A stretch of DNA of 64,000 nt from Pseudomonas sp. BP8 (GCF_017875955.1 NZ_JAGINK010000001.1:4928501-4992500); one strand, 5' to 3'; numbered from the stretch's first letter, positions 18,201 through 26,652 are shown. Made by a program: numbers and translations. The notes: generated from the sequence alone by a model not told the origin.

Positions 18201-19073
18201 CACCCGGGGCAACGGCGCGGGGGTGAGGCTGGGCTTGGCCGCCTCAGGGAACCGGTGGCCGTCGTCCAGGTACTCAATGCGCTCCGTGCCACCGACAGGC
18301 GTATGCACCGTCTTCAGGCAGGCCAGCTGCTGCAGGTTGCGGCCCTCGAAGTGCTCGTATTCGAAGCGCCAGCTGGCGTTGTCTTCGCTGGGCAATACCA
18401 CCTCGAAAGGCAGGCGCTTGTTGGCGCGGCCGCGCTTGTCGAGCTTGACCTGATAGCGCGCCAGCGGTGTGCCGCCTGGGCCGGCTTCAGGGTGCAGGTC
18501 GATCAGCACCTGGCCATCGCTGTAACTGAGGGCCAACAGCTTGACGCCACTGCCGTCAATTATGGAGGTCAGGCAGGGGGCACCGTAGTAGTCGCCGTAG
18601 CTCAATTCGATCCAGTGCCCGGAGGGCGCCTCGACACGGGTAGGCAAGGCCACGCGGTTAGTGCTCGGGCCGCGGCTTTCGAGCACTTCCACCAGTCCGG
18701 ATTTATGCACCACGCGAAAGCGCTCGGCAGTCTCCTTGTGAAAGTGGAACGTTTCCAGCTTGCGTTCGCGGATGTCTGGCTGGTCGCCGCTGCCGGTGAC
18801 CTTGAAGCTGTCGCCGGTGTGCAGGCTGAGCATGTTGGTGGCTGGCACGTACTGGCTGAGGTTAAGGCTCCAGCCGTGACCGAAGCCGGAGTCCTGGTCG
18901 TTCATCGGGTTGAAGCCCAGGCGCAGCGGCAGCGACGGGCCGCTGAGGTCGTTGCCGACCAGTTCGGGCAGTTCAATGCCCAGGGTGTACTGGCCGGTGC
19001 GCGGGTCGACACTGTGTTGCAGGAAGCTGAGGAAGTTGAACGCGTTGGAATGCACAACCGTAGTGGTCGTCAT
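15279..19073 (-). CDS. RHS/YD-repeat protein, short form without C-terminal core
   Basis: The 1264-residue protein has no signal peptide and consists of YD (RHS) repeats such as YRYDSAGRLVFTQLG and YEYDALRRVIKETVSP. It stops after YDPLDRLVSQSA, before the usual hyperconserved RHS core with its DPSG-type end, and it carries no variable C-terminal cargo. Residues 9-412 are almost identical to the long RHS protein at 27713, with about ten differences and no gaps, while the rest is only homologous. ATG 19073 is preceded by GGAG; an earlier in-frame ATG (19124) lacks this. It is last in the operon after the two TULIP-like genes. It may be a naturally core-less form, or truncated by a rearrangement; nothing RHS-like follows its stop. 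Confidence 0.85.
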   Translation of the reverse strand: MTTTTVVHSNAFNFLSFLQHSVDPRTGQYTLGIELPELVGNDLSGPSLPLRLGFNPMNDQDSGFGHGWSLNLSQYVPATNMLSLHTGDSFKVTGSGDQPDIRERKLETFHFHKETAERFRVVHKSGLVEVLESRGPSTNRVALPTRVEAPSGHWIELSYGDYYGAPCLTSIIDGSGVKLLALSYSDGQVLIDLHPEAGPGGTPLARYQVKLDKRGRANKRLPFEVVLPSEDNASWRFEYEHFEGRNLQQLACLKTVHTPVGGTERIEYLDDGHRFPEAAKPSLTPAPLPRVTRHVIEPGFDQPDMVTEYAYTTNNFLGRGATGVVWREDGEDNLYQFAGTGFSYGSTVSYLQAGKALRTVSRSFNRFHLLTLQRSEEAGCIEETETTYAEVEGRSFEQQPNYFQLPHRVLKRWRRSESNIPPREEVTSTLYDGYGNLTEEVQASGLRTFYTYYPLGGEMGKDAEGNPVELCPADPHAFVRSIKAMTVEPSSDGEGEAASLRTDYRYSKLEPISQANPETWRTGWLLPDHEDQSALQGAQLTPLEQIVRTYVQAPTDALRHGRIEQETITRNGLATRIESAYQTGADVGYGVLQTVQTITGFDHDSERHARKVVTLRQSVLLNQPLLNRDDNDVEIAYEYDALRRVIKETVSPNEPDFTASRHYRYNLVSGGSRQALQTMVDVKGVTTRSWVDGLNRLVLEERQDADNPSLLAAEQFRRTQVVLHDSLGNVVEHTEFDWLDDIEGGEWTPRELALKTHFEFDSWGQQYCETGPDGVRHFEQTDPIGTLQSKGPIVRAWSESANGTLKSGTMVTWLNLFEQPTRIERFTQDNQAYSVEEHFYDGLGRKVREVDARKAVKRYAYDAFDRLLDETLADSAVVHRDYAAHSREDLPVLIKVNDVVLGEQRFDGLDRMIESVTGGRLRQFTFAPGQRQPASVLTPSGQLIEYVYQPQLGEEPLQRRIATANVQADYRYDRHNARLLACEEQGQTLEREYFSTGEVKLETVANQSEPYTMHYRTSLQARQLAYVDVLGQTQTYRYDSAGRLVFTQLGSTESTFAYDELGRQCLIRTQDGQQQLSTQLRYDDFDREISRTFDFGETTQVLTQSYDVRDALVTKTLQEGDELLRYETYQYDDRARLTRYECEGPQAPVDPYGQVITTQLFRLDALDNITRVRTTFPGGSNTATYLFDNADPVQLSAITNDAPQHGYPARIDLEYDADGNLTRDEVGRTLSYDGLGRLTSVTVPEGQASEYGYDPLDRLVSQSA
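17835..19049 (-). repeat. long inverted repeat, arm 1 (5' part of short RHS gene)
   Basis: These 1215 bp, read on the minus strand, encode residues 9-412 of the short RHS protein. They match 27737-28951 on the plus strand without gaps at the protein level and with few base differences in the parts compared. The two arms flank 8687 bp containing five complete genes. Confidence 0.85.
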
Positions 19074-19111
19074 GAAAGGTTCTCCGAAGTTGCACTTGAA
19101 GGGGCGCAGGC

Positions 19112-19137
19112 GGCTCGCCGACAAAGGTCGGCGAGCC
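19112..19137. promoter_or_regulatory. strong hairpin between TULIP-like and short RHS genes
   Basis: GGCTCGCCGAC, loop AAAG, GTCGGCGAGCC: an 11-bp perfect stem in the 70-bp gap between the 939-aa gene and the RHS start. Without a T-tract it is more likely an mRNA processing or attenuation element than a full terminator. Confidence 0.45.
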
Positions 19138-19143
19138 TACCGA

Positions 19144-21963
19144 TCAATACACGGCCAGTTGCAGAGTGTTACGATTGTCATCGACACTCGGCGGCAGGAA
19201 GCTGATTTGCACCCGGTGCAGGTTGCCGTTGATATCACGCAACTCGAACTTCAGCGGTGCATCAAGGTGATTGCGATATGCCTTGGTGTCATCGCCTTTA
19301 GCCATGGAGTCGTGCCAGTACGGCATGTTGTCAACCCGGTGCAGGCTAATGAGCAGATCGCCTGGATCAGGGGCTTGGCCAGATATGAAATCTTCCTTCA
19401 AGGTAAACTTCTGTTCTTTGGCCAACGCGAGTAGATAACCATCCAGCGCCAATCTGCTGGGCGCCACCGCCTCCTCGCCACTCACCGGATTGAAGGCAAC
19501 CCCGAGGTAACTGAAGAACGTTTCTTCAAACTGTTCACTCTCCCAACGCACCGAGGAAGAGGCCCCTTCAATCTTGCACGTCTTGAACTTGACCGGCATT
19601 AATTGATGTTCGTAAGTCAGCGTCCAGTAGTCGATGGACTCCAGGTAATAGCTAAACTCATCATCCTTGATCTTTTCCCCACGTCCGTTGAATACCCGCT
19701 TCCTGTCCAGCTTATAGTTACTTGCCGCGCGCACAGGCGGTGCGTCACTGGAGACTTTTACCGTGAATTGCTTGCTCTGCGAGCTGAACTCTCGGCCGTC
19801 GGACTTGGTGAATTTGACATAGAACTCTCCCTGGCCGGCCTTGGCACTTTGCAAGTAGAACAGCCGACGGCTGGTGGAGAACTCCGAGCGTACCTCGGCG
19901 CGCTCACCCGCCAAGGCGCTGCGCTGATCGAAGCGATTGCGCACGTTGTTGACCGCCCATGGCACGGGCGCGCCAACAGTCGGGTCCAAGCCTTCCTGAT
20001 CAATTTCGATAACCGGTAACACGCTATTACCGATCACGTTGTAGAACTTCAAAGACGACAGTTCGACCGGGGTCAACGGTACATCGTCATTGTTGGTTTC
20101 GATCGTCACCAACACCTCGATCTGCTGCATGCCATTGGCATAGCAGCGATCCGTGCCACGGGTCACCACGCTGAAGGCGGTCAAATCTGTCCAGTCTGGC
20201 GGTGCTACCGCCTTGTCCGCCAACTCGACCAGCGCGTAACCACTTGACCTGCCATTGATATCGGCCATGATCACGCTGGCTATCGTCGACGCCTCCCTGG
20301 GGGGCGTGAACAACCCAGTACCATCGATCTGGCCTTCGCCGAATACGCTCCAGGAAACGCGGTCATCCTCCTTGGCCAGGTTGAACTGGAGGGGTACCCC
20401 GGCATCCACTGATGGCACGTAGGCAGGCTGGACCTCAACGTCGGCGGTATAGGCGATGATGAAGATCACTGCCTCGCCGCTGGTCCCGTCGGAGGCATTG
20501 CTGGCGCGGATGCGCTGGAGAAGAATCTCCGGCACCTCTTCTGCGGGTTGATCCGCCGTGAAGATCGCATAGCCTCCACCCTGATCGTCCAACTTCCCGT
20601 AGATTTTGCCGCCGTTTGCTTCGTCAGGTAGCAACTCCCAGGTAACCCCCGAATTGCTGTAGAGGTCAATCTTCACCCCACCCGCAGCACTGGACACCCG
20701 CGGTGAAACATCGATCGCCTGAGCCACCTCAACCAGCAGGGCTGTGCGCGTCTGTGCGCCCTCACCATGCGAAACCACGGTGACCTGTTGCGGCGACCTG
20801 AAGCGCTCCGGCGGCAATGCTCTGTAGGCTCCATCCGCGCTGATGGTGCCTGCTGCGCTTGGCAGATAGAGACTGGCGGCATCCCAACTGCCAAGCGCCG
20901 CGGCTGGGGCAGCGGGGTTGCTCAAGGTGAACGACTGGGTGCGTCCTGCAACCACTTCGGCCCGGCGCGGCTCGACGTTGAGGGTTTTGGCCGAGGGCAT
21001 GACCCGACCGAAGCTGACCCAGTCCAAAGGCTGATGATGTTCGCTCAACTGCAGCCCGTGGGCATTGGGCAACTTCAGCTGCCCGACGATATCCGGCTGC
21101 TGGTTACGGATGAACCCTTGCAGCCTGGCGTCGACCAGCAACGTCGCGTTGAAGGCCGCAGCGCCTTGCGCAGTGACGTCGTCAGGAATCAGGTAAGGGA
21201 AGTCGGCGCCACTCCCTGGCAGCCCGCCGGGCCGTTCGTTCATGCGCAACTGGCAAAACATCACCACTGCCCCCTTGCCATGCTGGGCAGACAGCACATC
21301 GTTAGCTGCCGGATGTGGCTGGGTGCGCACGGCAAACGAGGTGGGGCTCAGCGGGCCATAGTCAGACAAGTCGAGCATTGCTGCGGTGAACAGCTGCCGG
21401 TAGGCCGGGTGGGCGTTGATCTTGGCCCCCAGCAGCTCACCAATGCGAATCGCAACCTCAGGCACCATGCCCAGGTTACTGGCAAAACCCTTGCTACGCG
21501 TCAAATCAAGCAGCAGCATGCCACGGTCACCGACCTGGCTGCTGCGCACATTGAGGTCCACCGTCATTTTCAAGTGGTAGCCCATGCTCTCACGCAGGCT
21601 TTGCACGCGCAGCAACTGCGGGGGGCGGCCGGGAAGGTGCAGCATGGTGGTACTGGTGCCGGCAATGAGATTCAGCGTCAAGGTGGCATTGGCGTTACTG
21701 AGCGACGCCTGCTCGAACGACAAGTGCGGCACCCCGAACACCAGACCGTCGAGCGTCACCCGCTCTTCGCCACTGTCATCGGTGGAAAAACTTTCACTGA
21801 TCGGCGTGAGAAAGCTCAGATCATTGAAGGCCGACAAGTATTGCTGCTCGAGCAGGTCGTTGATCTGCGCCTGGTCAAAGGCCAGGATCGCGCCCCAACC
21901 ATTCATGATGTTGCCTTGGGCCAAACGCTCGAGCAGCGCGGCTTTGTTGTTAAGAGTCAACAT
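19144..21963 (-). CDS. TULIP-like/Ig-like protein (family A, 939 aa)
   Basis: No signal peptide is seen. Residues 1-310 resemble the P47/OrfX TULIP layout: an opening NGWGAILAFDQAQINDLLEQQY, a strand block LSFEQASLSNANATLTLNLI, and a mid motif FAVRT..P...GKGAVVMFCQL, FPYLIPD and FNATLLVDARLQ. Three bacterial Ig-like (BIG-type) modules follow, each with the GxI..xGxY/F..P signature: AGTISADGAYRALP near 390, and GQIDGTGLFTPP near 545. A C-terminal domain of about 330 residues has no recognised pattern. ATG 21963 has GAGGA upstream; the frame also runs to a TTG at 21969. The start lies 2 bp after the stop of the upstream paralogue, so the genes are translationally coupled. Function unknown; toxin-complex role is inference. 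Confidence 0.72.
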   Translation of the reverse strand: MLTLNNKAALLERLAQGNIMNGWGAILAFDQAQINDLLEQQYLSAFNDLSFLTPISESFSTDDSGEERVTLDGLVFGVPHLSFEQASLSNANATLTLNLIAGTSTTMLHLPGRPPQLLRVQSLRESMGYHLKMTVDLNVRSSQVGDRGMLLLDLTRSKGFASNLGMVPEVAIRIGELLGAKINAHPAYRQLFTAAMLDLSDYGPLSPTSFAVRTQPHPAANDVLSAQHGKGAVVMFCQLRMNERPGGLPGSGADFPYLIPDDVTAQGAAAFNATLLVDARLQGFIRNQQPDIVGQLKLPNAHGLQLSEHHQPLDWVSFGRVMPSAKTLNVEPRRAEVVAGRTQSFTLSNPAAPAAALGSWDAASLYLPSAAGTISADGAYRALPPERFRSPQQVTVVSHGEGAQTRTALLVEVAQAIDVSPRVSSAAGGVKIDLYSNSGVTWELLPDEANGGKIYGKLDDQGGGYAIFTADQPAEEVPEILLQRIRASNASDGTSGEAVIFIIAYTADVEVQPAYVPSVDAGVPLQFNLAKEDDRVSWSVFGEGQIDGTGLFTPPREASTIASVIMADINGRSSGYALVELADKAVAPPDWTDLTAFSVVTRGTDRCYANGMQQIEVLVTIETNNDDVPLTPVELSSLKFYNVIGNSVLPVIEIDQEGLDPTVGAPVPWAVNNVRNRFDQRSALAGERAEVRSEFSTSRRLFYLQSAKAGQGEFYVKFTKSDGREFSSQSKQFTVKVSSDAPPVRAASNYKLDRKRVFNGRGEKIKDDEFSYYLESIDYWTLTYEHQLMPVKFKTCKIEGASSSVRWESEQFEETFFSYLGVAFNPVSGEEAVAPSRLALDGYLLALAKEQKFTLKEDFISGQAPDPGDLLISLHRVDNMPYWHDSMAKGDDTKAYRNHLDAPLKFELRDINGNLHRVQISFLPPSVDDNRNTLQLAVY

Positions 21964-21965
21964 GA

Positions 21966-24401
21966 TCAATCCTCGAAGAGCTGCACGAATGTGTCGGCGG
22001 TGACGAACGGAACCGGCAAGATGGCATAGGCCCAGTACCAGCTCCTGTTGTCATACTCGATTGCGGCAACCACCGCATAGTCTTCGGCGCCCACCGCAGG
22101 TGGGGTATACAGGCCGTTGACAAAGGTCCCGCTACCTGCGACCAGGTACCAGGTGGTGTTGTCAGGCTCAACCTCGTACTCGCCTTTCTTGGACTTGGCC
22201 CAGAACTTCAGTTGCACACCCGTGCCGCGTGCCTCGAACGTGAACCAGTTGGTCTGCGGCTCAAGAGGGACCAGTACATCGACCTTCTCCGTGACACCAC
22301 CCGCCAGTTTGGCCTCAATCTGGTCGACCCACAGGACCTCCTCGATCTCGTCATCCTCCTGGCGCGCCAGCCAGGCGTCTGACTTGCGCGCTGCCAGGGC
22401 CACGTTGCGGCCTTCGCCTACCTGCAACGTGCTGGCACTGGCTGGGGGCGAGACATAAATTTTGGCGTACTGGACATCAGGATCAGCGTCCGGATCGTCA
22501 ATGATTTGCCCCTTGGAATCCTTAGACATCTGCCACGTGATGGTTTGATTACCAAGGGCAGTGGCGGTGACTTTGCTGCGGCTGCCACCTGTTGAAACGG
22601 CCATCACCAGTGGGTCGATACCGATGCTGCGGGTAACCACCCCCACCATTGCCTTGCTGAAATGGTCGGAGTTCTTGCTCTTGGCGGTAACGATCACACG
22701 CTTGTGCTTGAGCGGGAGCTCAGTGACCGCAGGCGCGGTGTACACGCCTGCGGCTGTGATACTGCCGGCTGCACCCGTTTCTCCTGGCAGATTTGCCACC
22801 GACCACTGCACATCTGCGCCTGCGGGAACAATGCTGAACGTATGCTGCTGACCGGCGGCGACGATCACTTCACTTTTGTCGATCTGGAACTTGGTACGCG
22901 TGGGTGCGAGGTAGCCGGGCAGGGTCAAATCCAAGGGCATATAGGCGCCTGCAGGCTCGACGGTTTCATTTCCGCCGCGGAACAGCAACCCATTGAGTTT
23001 AAAAGCGTTGATAGCGTCGTACGCGGGAGACAATTCCTGAATGGCAGACTCTATGAGTTCTTTGATGTAGTCCGCGTATAGGCGTTCGAAGTCAGGATAA
23101 AGTGTCTCTCCATAGTTGGGCGGGGGCTCATCCGTAGTCAGCATGGTCGCGGTGACTTCAACCGGTTTCCCCTCAAGAAATTCGAACACTACTCGACGTT
23201 CGCCATCGCTTCCCACGGCAACGCTCGGCACGTAGTAAAATTCGCAATCAAATACCGCTACTATAGCGCCGATATATTCAGGGTATGTTTTTATCTGATA
23301 CACAAACCACCCCAACACCTCACCCCTCCAGCGGCACTTCAGGCGGGTGCCATCCGCGATCATACTGAACCCAGGTGCGTTATTATATGGTTGCACTGGC
23401 AAATAACCGGGACTGCTCGTTGCCTTGAAGAGCTCCTGGTCCCGATGGAACTTCCCCTCAACAAATCGTTTGCCTGTCTTTGCCTCTACTCCTATGACTT
23501 TGTTTCCCTCAAGCAGCGGCCTGACGGTTATAGTCTCGCCAAATTTTGCCAGTGCGTCCTTCATTAAAGGCTGGAGTACGTACTGGTTACCCAGGACGAT
23601 GTTGGCGCTAAACGGGCCGTCCTCCCCGTCAGGCAGCAGGTAATGAAACGCCGCGTCATCAGGGGGGAAGCTGCCTTCACTTCCACCCTCCATCGTCACA
23701 AACAGGACCACAGCCCCGCCACCCTGATTCGGCCCATTCAGCACCTGACTGTCGGGCGCCGCGTGGGTACGGATAGAGAATTTTTTTGGCTGTACAACTT
23801 CATCTTTATTGACAACCAACCTGTTCAGCTCAAATACTTTCTTGGCGTCTGGCCAGTTATCGAAAATGTCCTTGAAACGTGCACCACCGATACGATTTTC
23901 TTCATCGGTGTCGGCAAACTTCAGGTAAAATTCGTCGACTTTTTTCAAGTCCAGAACGACCTGACCTGCGCTATTTACCCCCCCGCCTGCGACGTCCAGA
24001 TTCACCCGTGCATGCAGCACGGATCCATTCAGAGCGTCCGCCAACTTCAGTCGGGTCACCTGTTTGTACGTTGCACCTTGCTGCTGACTGATGGAAATCT
24101 GCTTGCCGCCAACGATGCGCATGGCCAGGTCGGCTCGCGAGTACGTGATGCTCGCGTTCTCAAACGAGAGCCGCGGGGCGTCCAGAACCTGATCGAAGGT
24201 CTTTTCCCAGCGCATCCCCGGGGTGATCTCCGTCACAAAACTCAGCGGCTCAAAGTACTGTTCTTGGTCAAATCGATCAATGTACTCTTGCATCAGCAGG
24301 AGATTGGTTTTATTACGGTCGTATACAACAAGGGCATCCCAGTTATAGAGATTGACCTCTTTCATTGACTCCAGAAATTCCGCAAGTGACTCGCGCTTCA
24401 T
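21966..24401 (-). CDS. TULIP-like/Ig-like protein (family A, 811 aa)
   Basis: This 811-residue protein without signal peptide starts MKRESLAEFLESMKEVNLYNWDAL. The opening pattern (W-D-..-VVYDRNKTNLLLMQEYI), the strand block LSFENASITYSRADLAMRI, a mid block FSIRT-AAPDSQVLNGPNQGGGAVVLFV, and HYLLPDG with SANIVLGNQYVL recall P47-type TULIP proteins (about residues 1-330). Near residues 510-590 is an Ig-like module with GSITAAGVYTAPA, then another, and a C-terminal ~125-residue domain (WYLVAGSGTFVNGLYTPP, RSWYWAYAILP) shared with the 508-aa protein. GGAAG precedes the ATG. It is second in the operon, 46 bp after the family B gene. Parts of the gene are AT-richer than the backbone. Role unknown. 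Confidence 0.72.
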   Translation of the reverse strand: MKRESLAEFLESMKEVNLYNWDALVVYDRNKTNLLLMQEYIDRFDQEQYFEPLSFVTEITPGMRWEKTFDQVLDAPRLSFENASITYSRADLAMRIVGGKQISISQQQGATYKQVTRLKLADALNGSVLHARVNLDVAGGGVNSAGQVVLDLKKVDEFYLKFADTDEENRIGGARFKDIFDNWPDAKKVFELNRLVVNKDEVVQPKKFSIRTHAAPDSQVLNGPNQGGGAVVLFVTMEGGSEGSFPPDDAAFHYLLPDGEDGPFSANIVLGNQYVLQPLMKDALAKFGETITVRPLLEGNKVIGVEAKTGKRFVEGKFHRDQELFKATSSPGYLPVQPYNNAPGFSMIADGTRLKCRWRGEVLGWFVYQIKTYPEYIGAIVAVFDCEFYYVPSVAVGSDGERRVVFEFLEGKPVEVTATMLTTDEPPPNYGETLYPDFERLYADYIKELIESAIQELSPAYDAINAFKLNGLLFRGGNETVEPAGAYMPLDLTLPGYLAPTRTKFQIDKSEVIVAAGQQHTFSIVPAGADVQWSVANLPGETGAAGSITAAGVYTAPAVTELPLKHKRVIVTAKSKNSDHFSKAMVGVVTRSIGIDPLVMAVSTGGSRSKVTATALGNQTITWQMSKDSKGQIIDDPDADPDVQYAKIYVSPPASASTLQVGEGRNVALAARKSDAWLARQEDDEIEEVLWVDQIEAKLAGGVTEKVDVLVPLEPQTNWFTFEARGTGVQLKFWAKSKKGEYEVEPDNTTWYLVAGSGTFVNGLYTPPAVGAEDYAVVAAIEYDNRSWYWAYAILPVPFVTADTFVQLFED

Positions 24402-24447
24402 GATTATCTTCCCATCGTGATTGATAAGTTCAGGTGCCCGGGCGTAC

Positions 24448-26274
24448 TCAGGCGACCAGGGTCAAACTTAAATAGTTGAAATCCACCCAGGTATCCTGAG
24501 CACTGCCAGAGTTCTCAAAATTGACGCTGACCCTGACATCGAACAGTTCACCGAGCTTTTGTTTTGCCAGCACGTCCCGTGGAATGACCGCCAGCACTTG
24601 CCCGGCCGAGGACTCTGCTTCAGTCGTGGCACTGTTCCTGAGCATTTGAACCAGTGTTGCGCCCGTGCTCTGTATGCCGCGGTATTGGATTCTGATGAGC
24701 TGACCGGGCGCCATGAATGGCCATCTGGCCTGTGTCAGACCCTCACCCGTGCCGGGCACATTGCGCAGAGACAGCTGAGTGCCACTGTTGTTGGTCGCTT
24801 GAATCACGGTGTAACTATCACGCGCCAACGGGTTGATACTCAGGTGCAGCTTGGGCGATTCCTCATAGCGGCCGTCGGCCTGGACGATCCGGTAAAACAC
24901 CGGAAAACGCTTGAAGGTTTCCTTGTCGCGGGCTTCCATGTTGGCGGCGACGACACTGGCCGGGACGCTGAAGCGCAGGGGTTGCCCTGACTCCGCTGTA
25001 CGCGTTACGTGAGTACCGCGTTCGGAGCGCCCCACCCAATGCAACTCAAGGACCTCATCAGGGCGCAAGACAAGTGCGGGCACTTCGACAAAGGCTCCGC
25101 CAGTCGCATCGCTGGCATTCAAACGAGCGCTGTACTCCTCGTCGCCCAGTTCACTGGTGGCCTTGTCCACTTGCGGCGGTTGCAAGTCCCGCGGCAGCAG
25201 CACCTCGATATCCAGTGGCAGTGACATCAGGCCCAGCCCTTCCCTGGCGCATTGGTAGGACAAACGCAGGTCGGTCAGATTCTCCAGCTCCTTGGCTGGG
25301 ACCTGGAAGGTGGTGATCCCCGTTTCCAGGGTAGTGAGGTCGGCGCGCGCCGCAGCCAGGCCCAACGTGTCGTTCCAGTGCAGCACGGTCCAGTCAGCCG
25401 TATGCAACTGGGCATGGCCTGGAACACGGAGCGTCAGCCCATTGGGAAACAACCTCGGATCCAGCTGGCCACCGCTGTAGTCATCGATTTCGAGTGCGGG
25501 CAACAGCCCTGGTATTGCGGGCACCGGGTCAATCTGAAACACCTGGGTCGGACCTTGTATTGATCCACCCGCTCCAGCGAAGTCGATGGTGTAGTACACC
25601 TCGATATGGCCGCCATCGATCCAGTCGAACACCTCGATATCGACCTGCCAGTCCACGCACTTGCCCACACCTTTATCATCAACGGTTACGCTTTTGTTCC
25701 AGGTCTGGTCGAAAGCGCCAGTGTCGTCATAGCTCAAGACGGTCAACGTAAGTTTGTCGTTTACCTGCATCGCCTGGTAGGGCGGCACCACGAAGGTCGC
25801 ACCATTTGAAGGCAATGTGCTTAAGTCGATGTGCAGCGCATGAGATTCAACGGCTTGGGCGACCGGCATATGTTCCATGCGGTGCGTGCGCACGCCGACA
25901 AAACAAAATGTGCGCAATGAAGCGCCCAAGGCAGGCGCGGTAACTTCATAGGAGTAGAACGCGTAGCCCTGGTCGGCGCTGCGCAGAAAATGGTTGGGAA
26001 TATAGGCGCGTACAGACTTGCTCACAGGATCAAAGTTGTCCGGTTCAACCTCTAACTCAGACCTGGGAACATCCAGCGGCTCACCCAGTGCCGAGGCACC
26101 AGTCCACTGAATGCTGAGTCTATCCCCCAGCGCGATACCCTCGTAATGAATCAAGGTTTCAAGGTCAGCATCACCCACGTCATCGAGATCAATCTCGTCA
26201 TAGGCATTACGGACCGGGATCGTTGGCGCGGCAGGCAGTGCATGAAGATCACGGCCCCTGGCGGAGATTGTCAT
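24448..26274 (-). CDS. Ig-like modular protein (family B, 608 aa), first gene of the operon
   Basis: This 608-residue protein has no signal peptide and starts MTISARGRDLHALPAAP. Its beta-rich modules of about 100 residues carry strands such as GDRLSIQWTGAS, YAFYSYEVTAP and HIEVYYTIDFAG, and it ends VRVSVNFENSG ... YLSLTLVA, resembling the end of the 486-aa protein at 9167. The frame is open to 26388 with a hydrophobic stretch, but that would use a TTG inside the lux-box-like dyad with no ribosome binding site; ATG 26274 has an AAGAGA-type site. It leads the operon family B, family A, family A, short RHS. A dyad lies 113 bp upstream. Whether it binds the TULIP-like proteins is untested inference. 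Confidence 0.7.
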   Translation of the reverse strand: MTISARGRDLHALPAAPTIPVRNAYDEIDLDDVGDADLETLIHYEGIALGDRLSIQWTGASALGEPLDVPRSELEVEPDNFDPVSKSVRAYIPNHFLRSADQGYAFYSYEVTAPALGASLRTFCFVGVRTHRMEHMPVAQAVESHALHIDLSTLPSNGATFVVPPYQAMQVNDKLTLTVLSYDDTGAFDQTWNKSVTVDDKGVGKCVDWQVDIEVFDWIDGGHIEVYYTIDFAGAGGSIQGPTQVFQIDPVPAIPGLLPALEIDDYSGGQLDPRLFPNGLTLRVPGHAQLHTADWTVLHWNDTLGLAAARADLTTLETGITTFQVPAKELENLTDLRLSYQCAREGLGLMSLPLDIEVLLPRDLQPPQVDKATSELGDEEYSARLNASDATGGAFVEVPALVLRPDEVLELHWVGRSERGTHVTRTAESGQPLRFSVPASVVAANMEARDKETFKRFPVFYRIVQADGRYEESPKLHLSINPLARDSYTVIQATNNSGTQLSLRNVPGTGEGLTQARWPFMAPGQLIRIQYRGIQSTGATLVQMLRNSATTEAESSAGQVLAVIPRDVLAKQKLGELFDVRVSVNFENSGSAQDTWVDFNYLSLTLVA

Positions 26275-26386
26275 TGCATTGGTTCTCTTCAGATAAGACT
26301 GGATGTACTTATAGAACCAAGGCCCGCTCACGCCAACTATCAAAAATAACAGGTAGTTGGCGCTACACCTTCTACTCAAATGGCGC

Positions 26387-26406
26387 AACTGACATTTCTA
26401 CTAGGT
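26387..26406 (-). promoter_or_regulatory. lux-box-like operator upstream of the four-gene operon
   Basis: On the minus strand this reads ACCTAGTAGAAATGTCAGTT, which fits NNCT-N12-AGNN and shares the core AGAAATG(C/T)CAGTT with the dyads at 7072 and 15107. It is 113 bp before the ATG at 26274, in the divergent region shared with the secreted repeat protein gene. Confidence 0.6.
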
Positions 26407-26652
26407 GCATTTTCACACCCGCCATGAACGACCACGCTAGCGTCAGAAGACGTCGCCCCACCTAATAGTTTTGACAGGTGTGCTGTTCTCCCTCGCAAGC
26501 TACTCTCGGAACGGCCTTATGCCTCAGCACGCTGGCGTGTTAATGCCATGAACGTGCAACCTGAGGAGACATAACGTGCGCAATGACTTAGCGCTCAGTG
26601 AACGCCCTTAATAGCGGCATTGAACAGGCATCGCCTGAAAGGATGTATTACC

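Noticed and set aside
26275-26388. N-terminal extension of the 608-aa family B protein with a hydrophobic segment
   Set aside because: It would need a TTG start located inside the lux-box-like dyad with no ribosome binding site. ATG 26274 has a suitable site and gives an N-terminus without the odd hydrophobic stretch.
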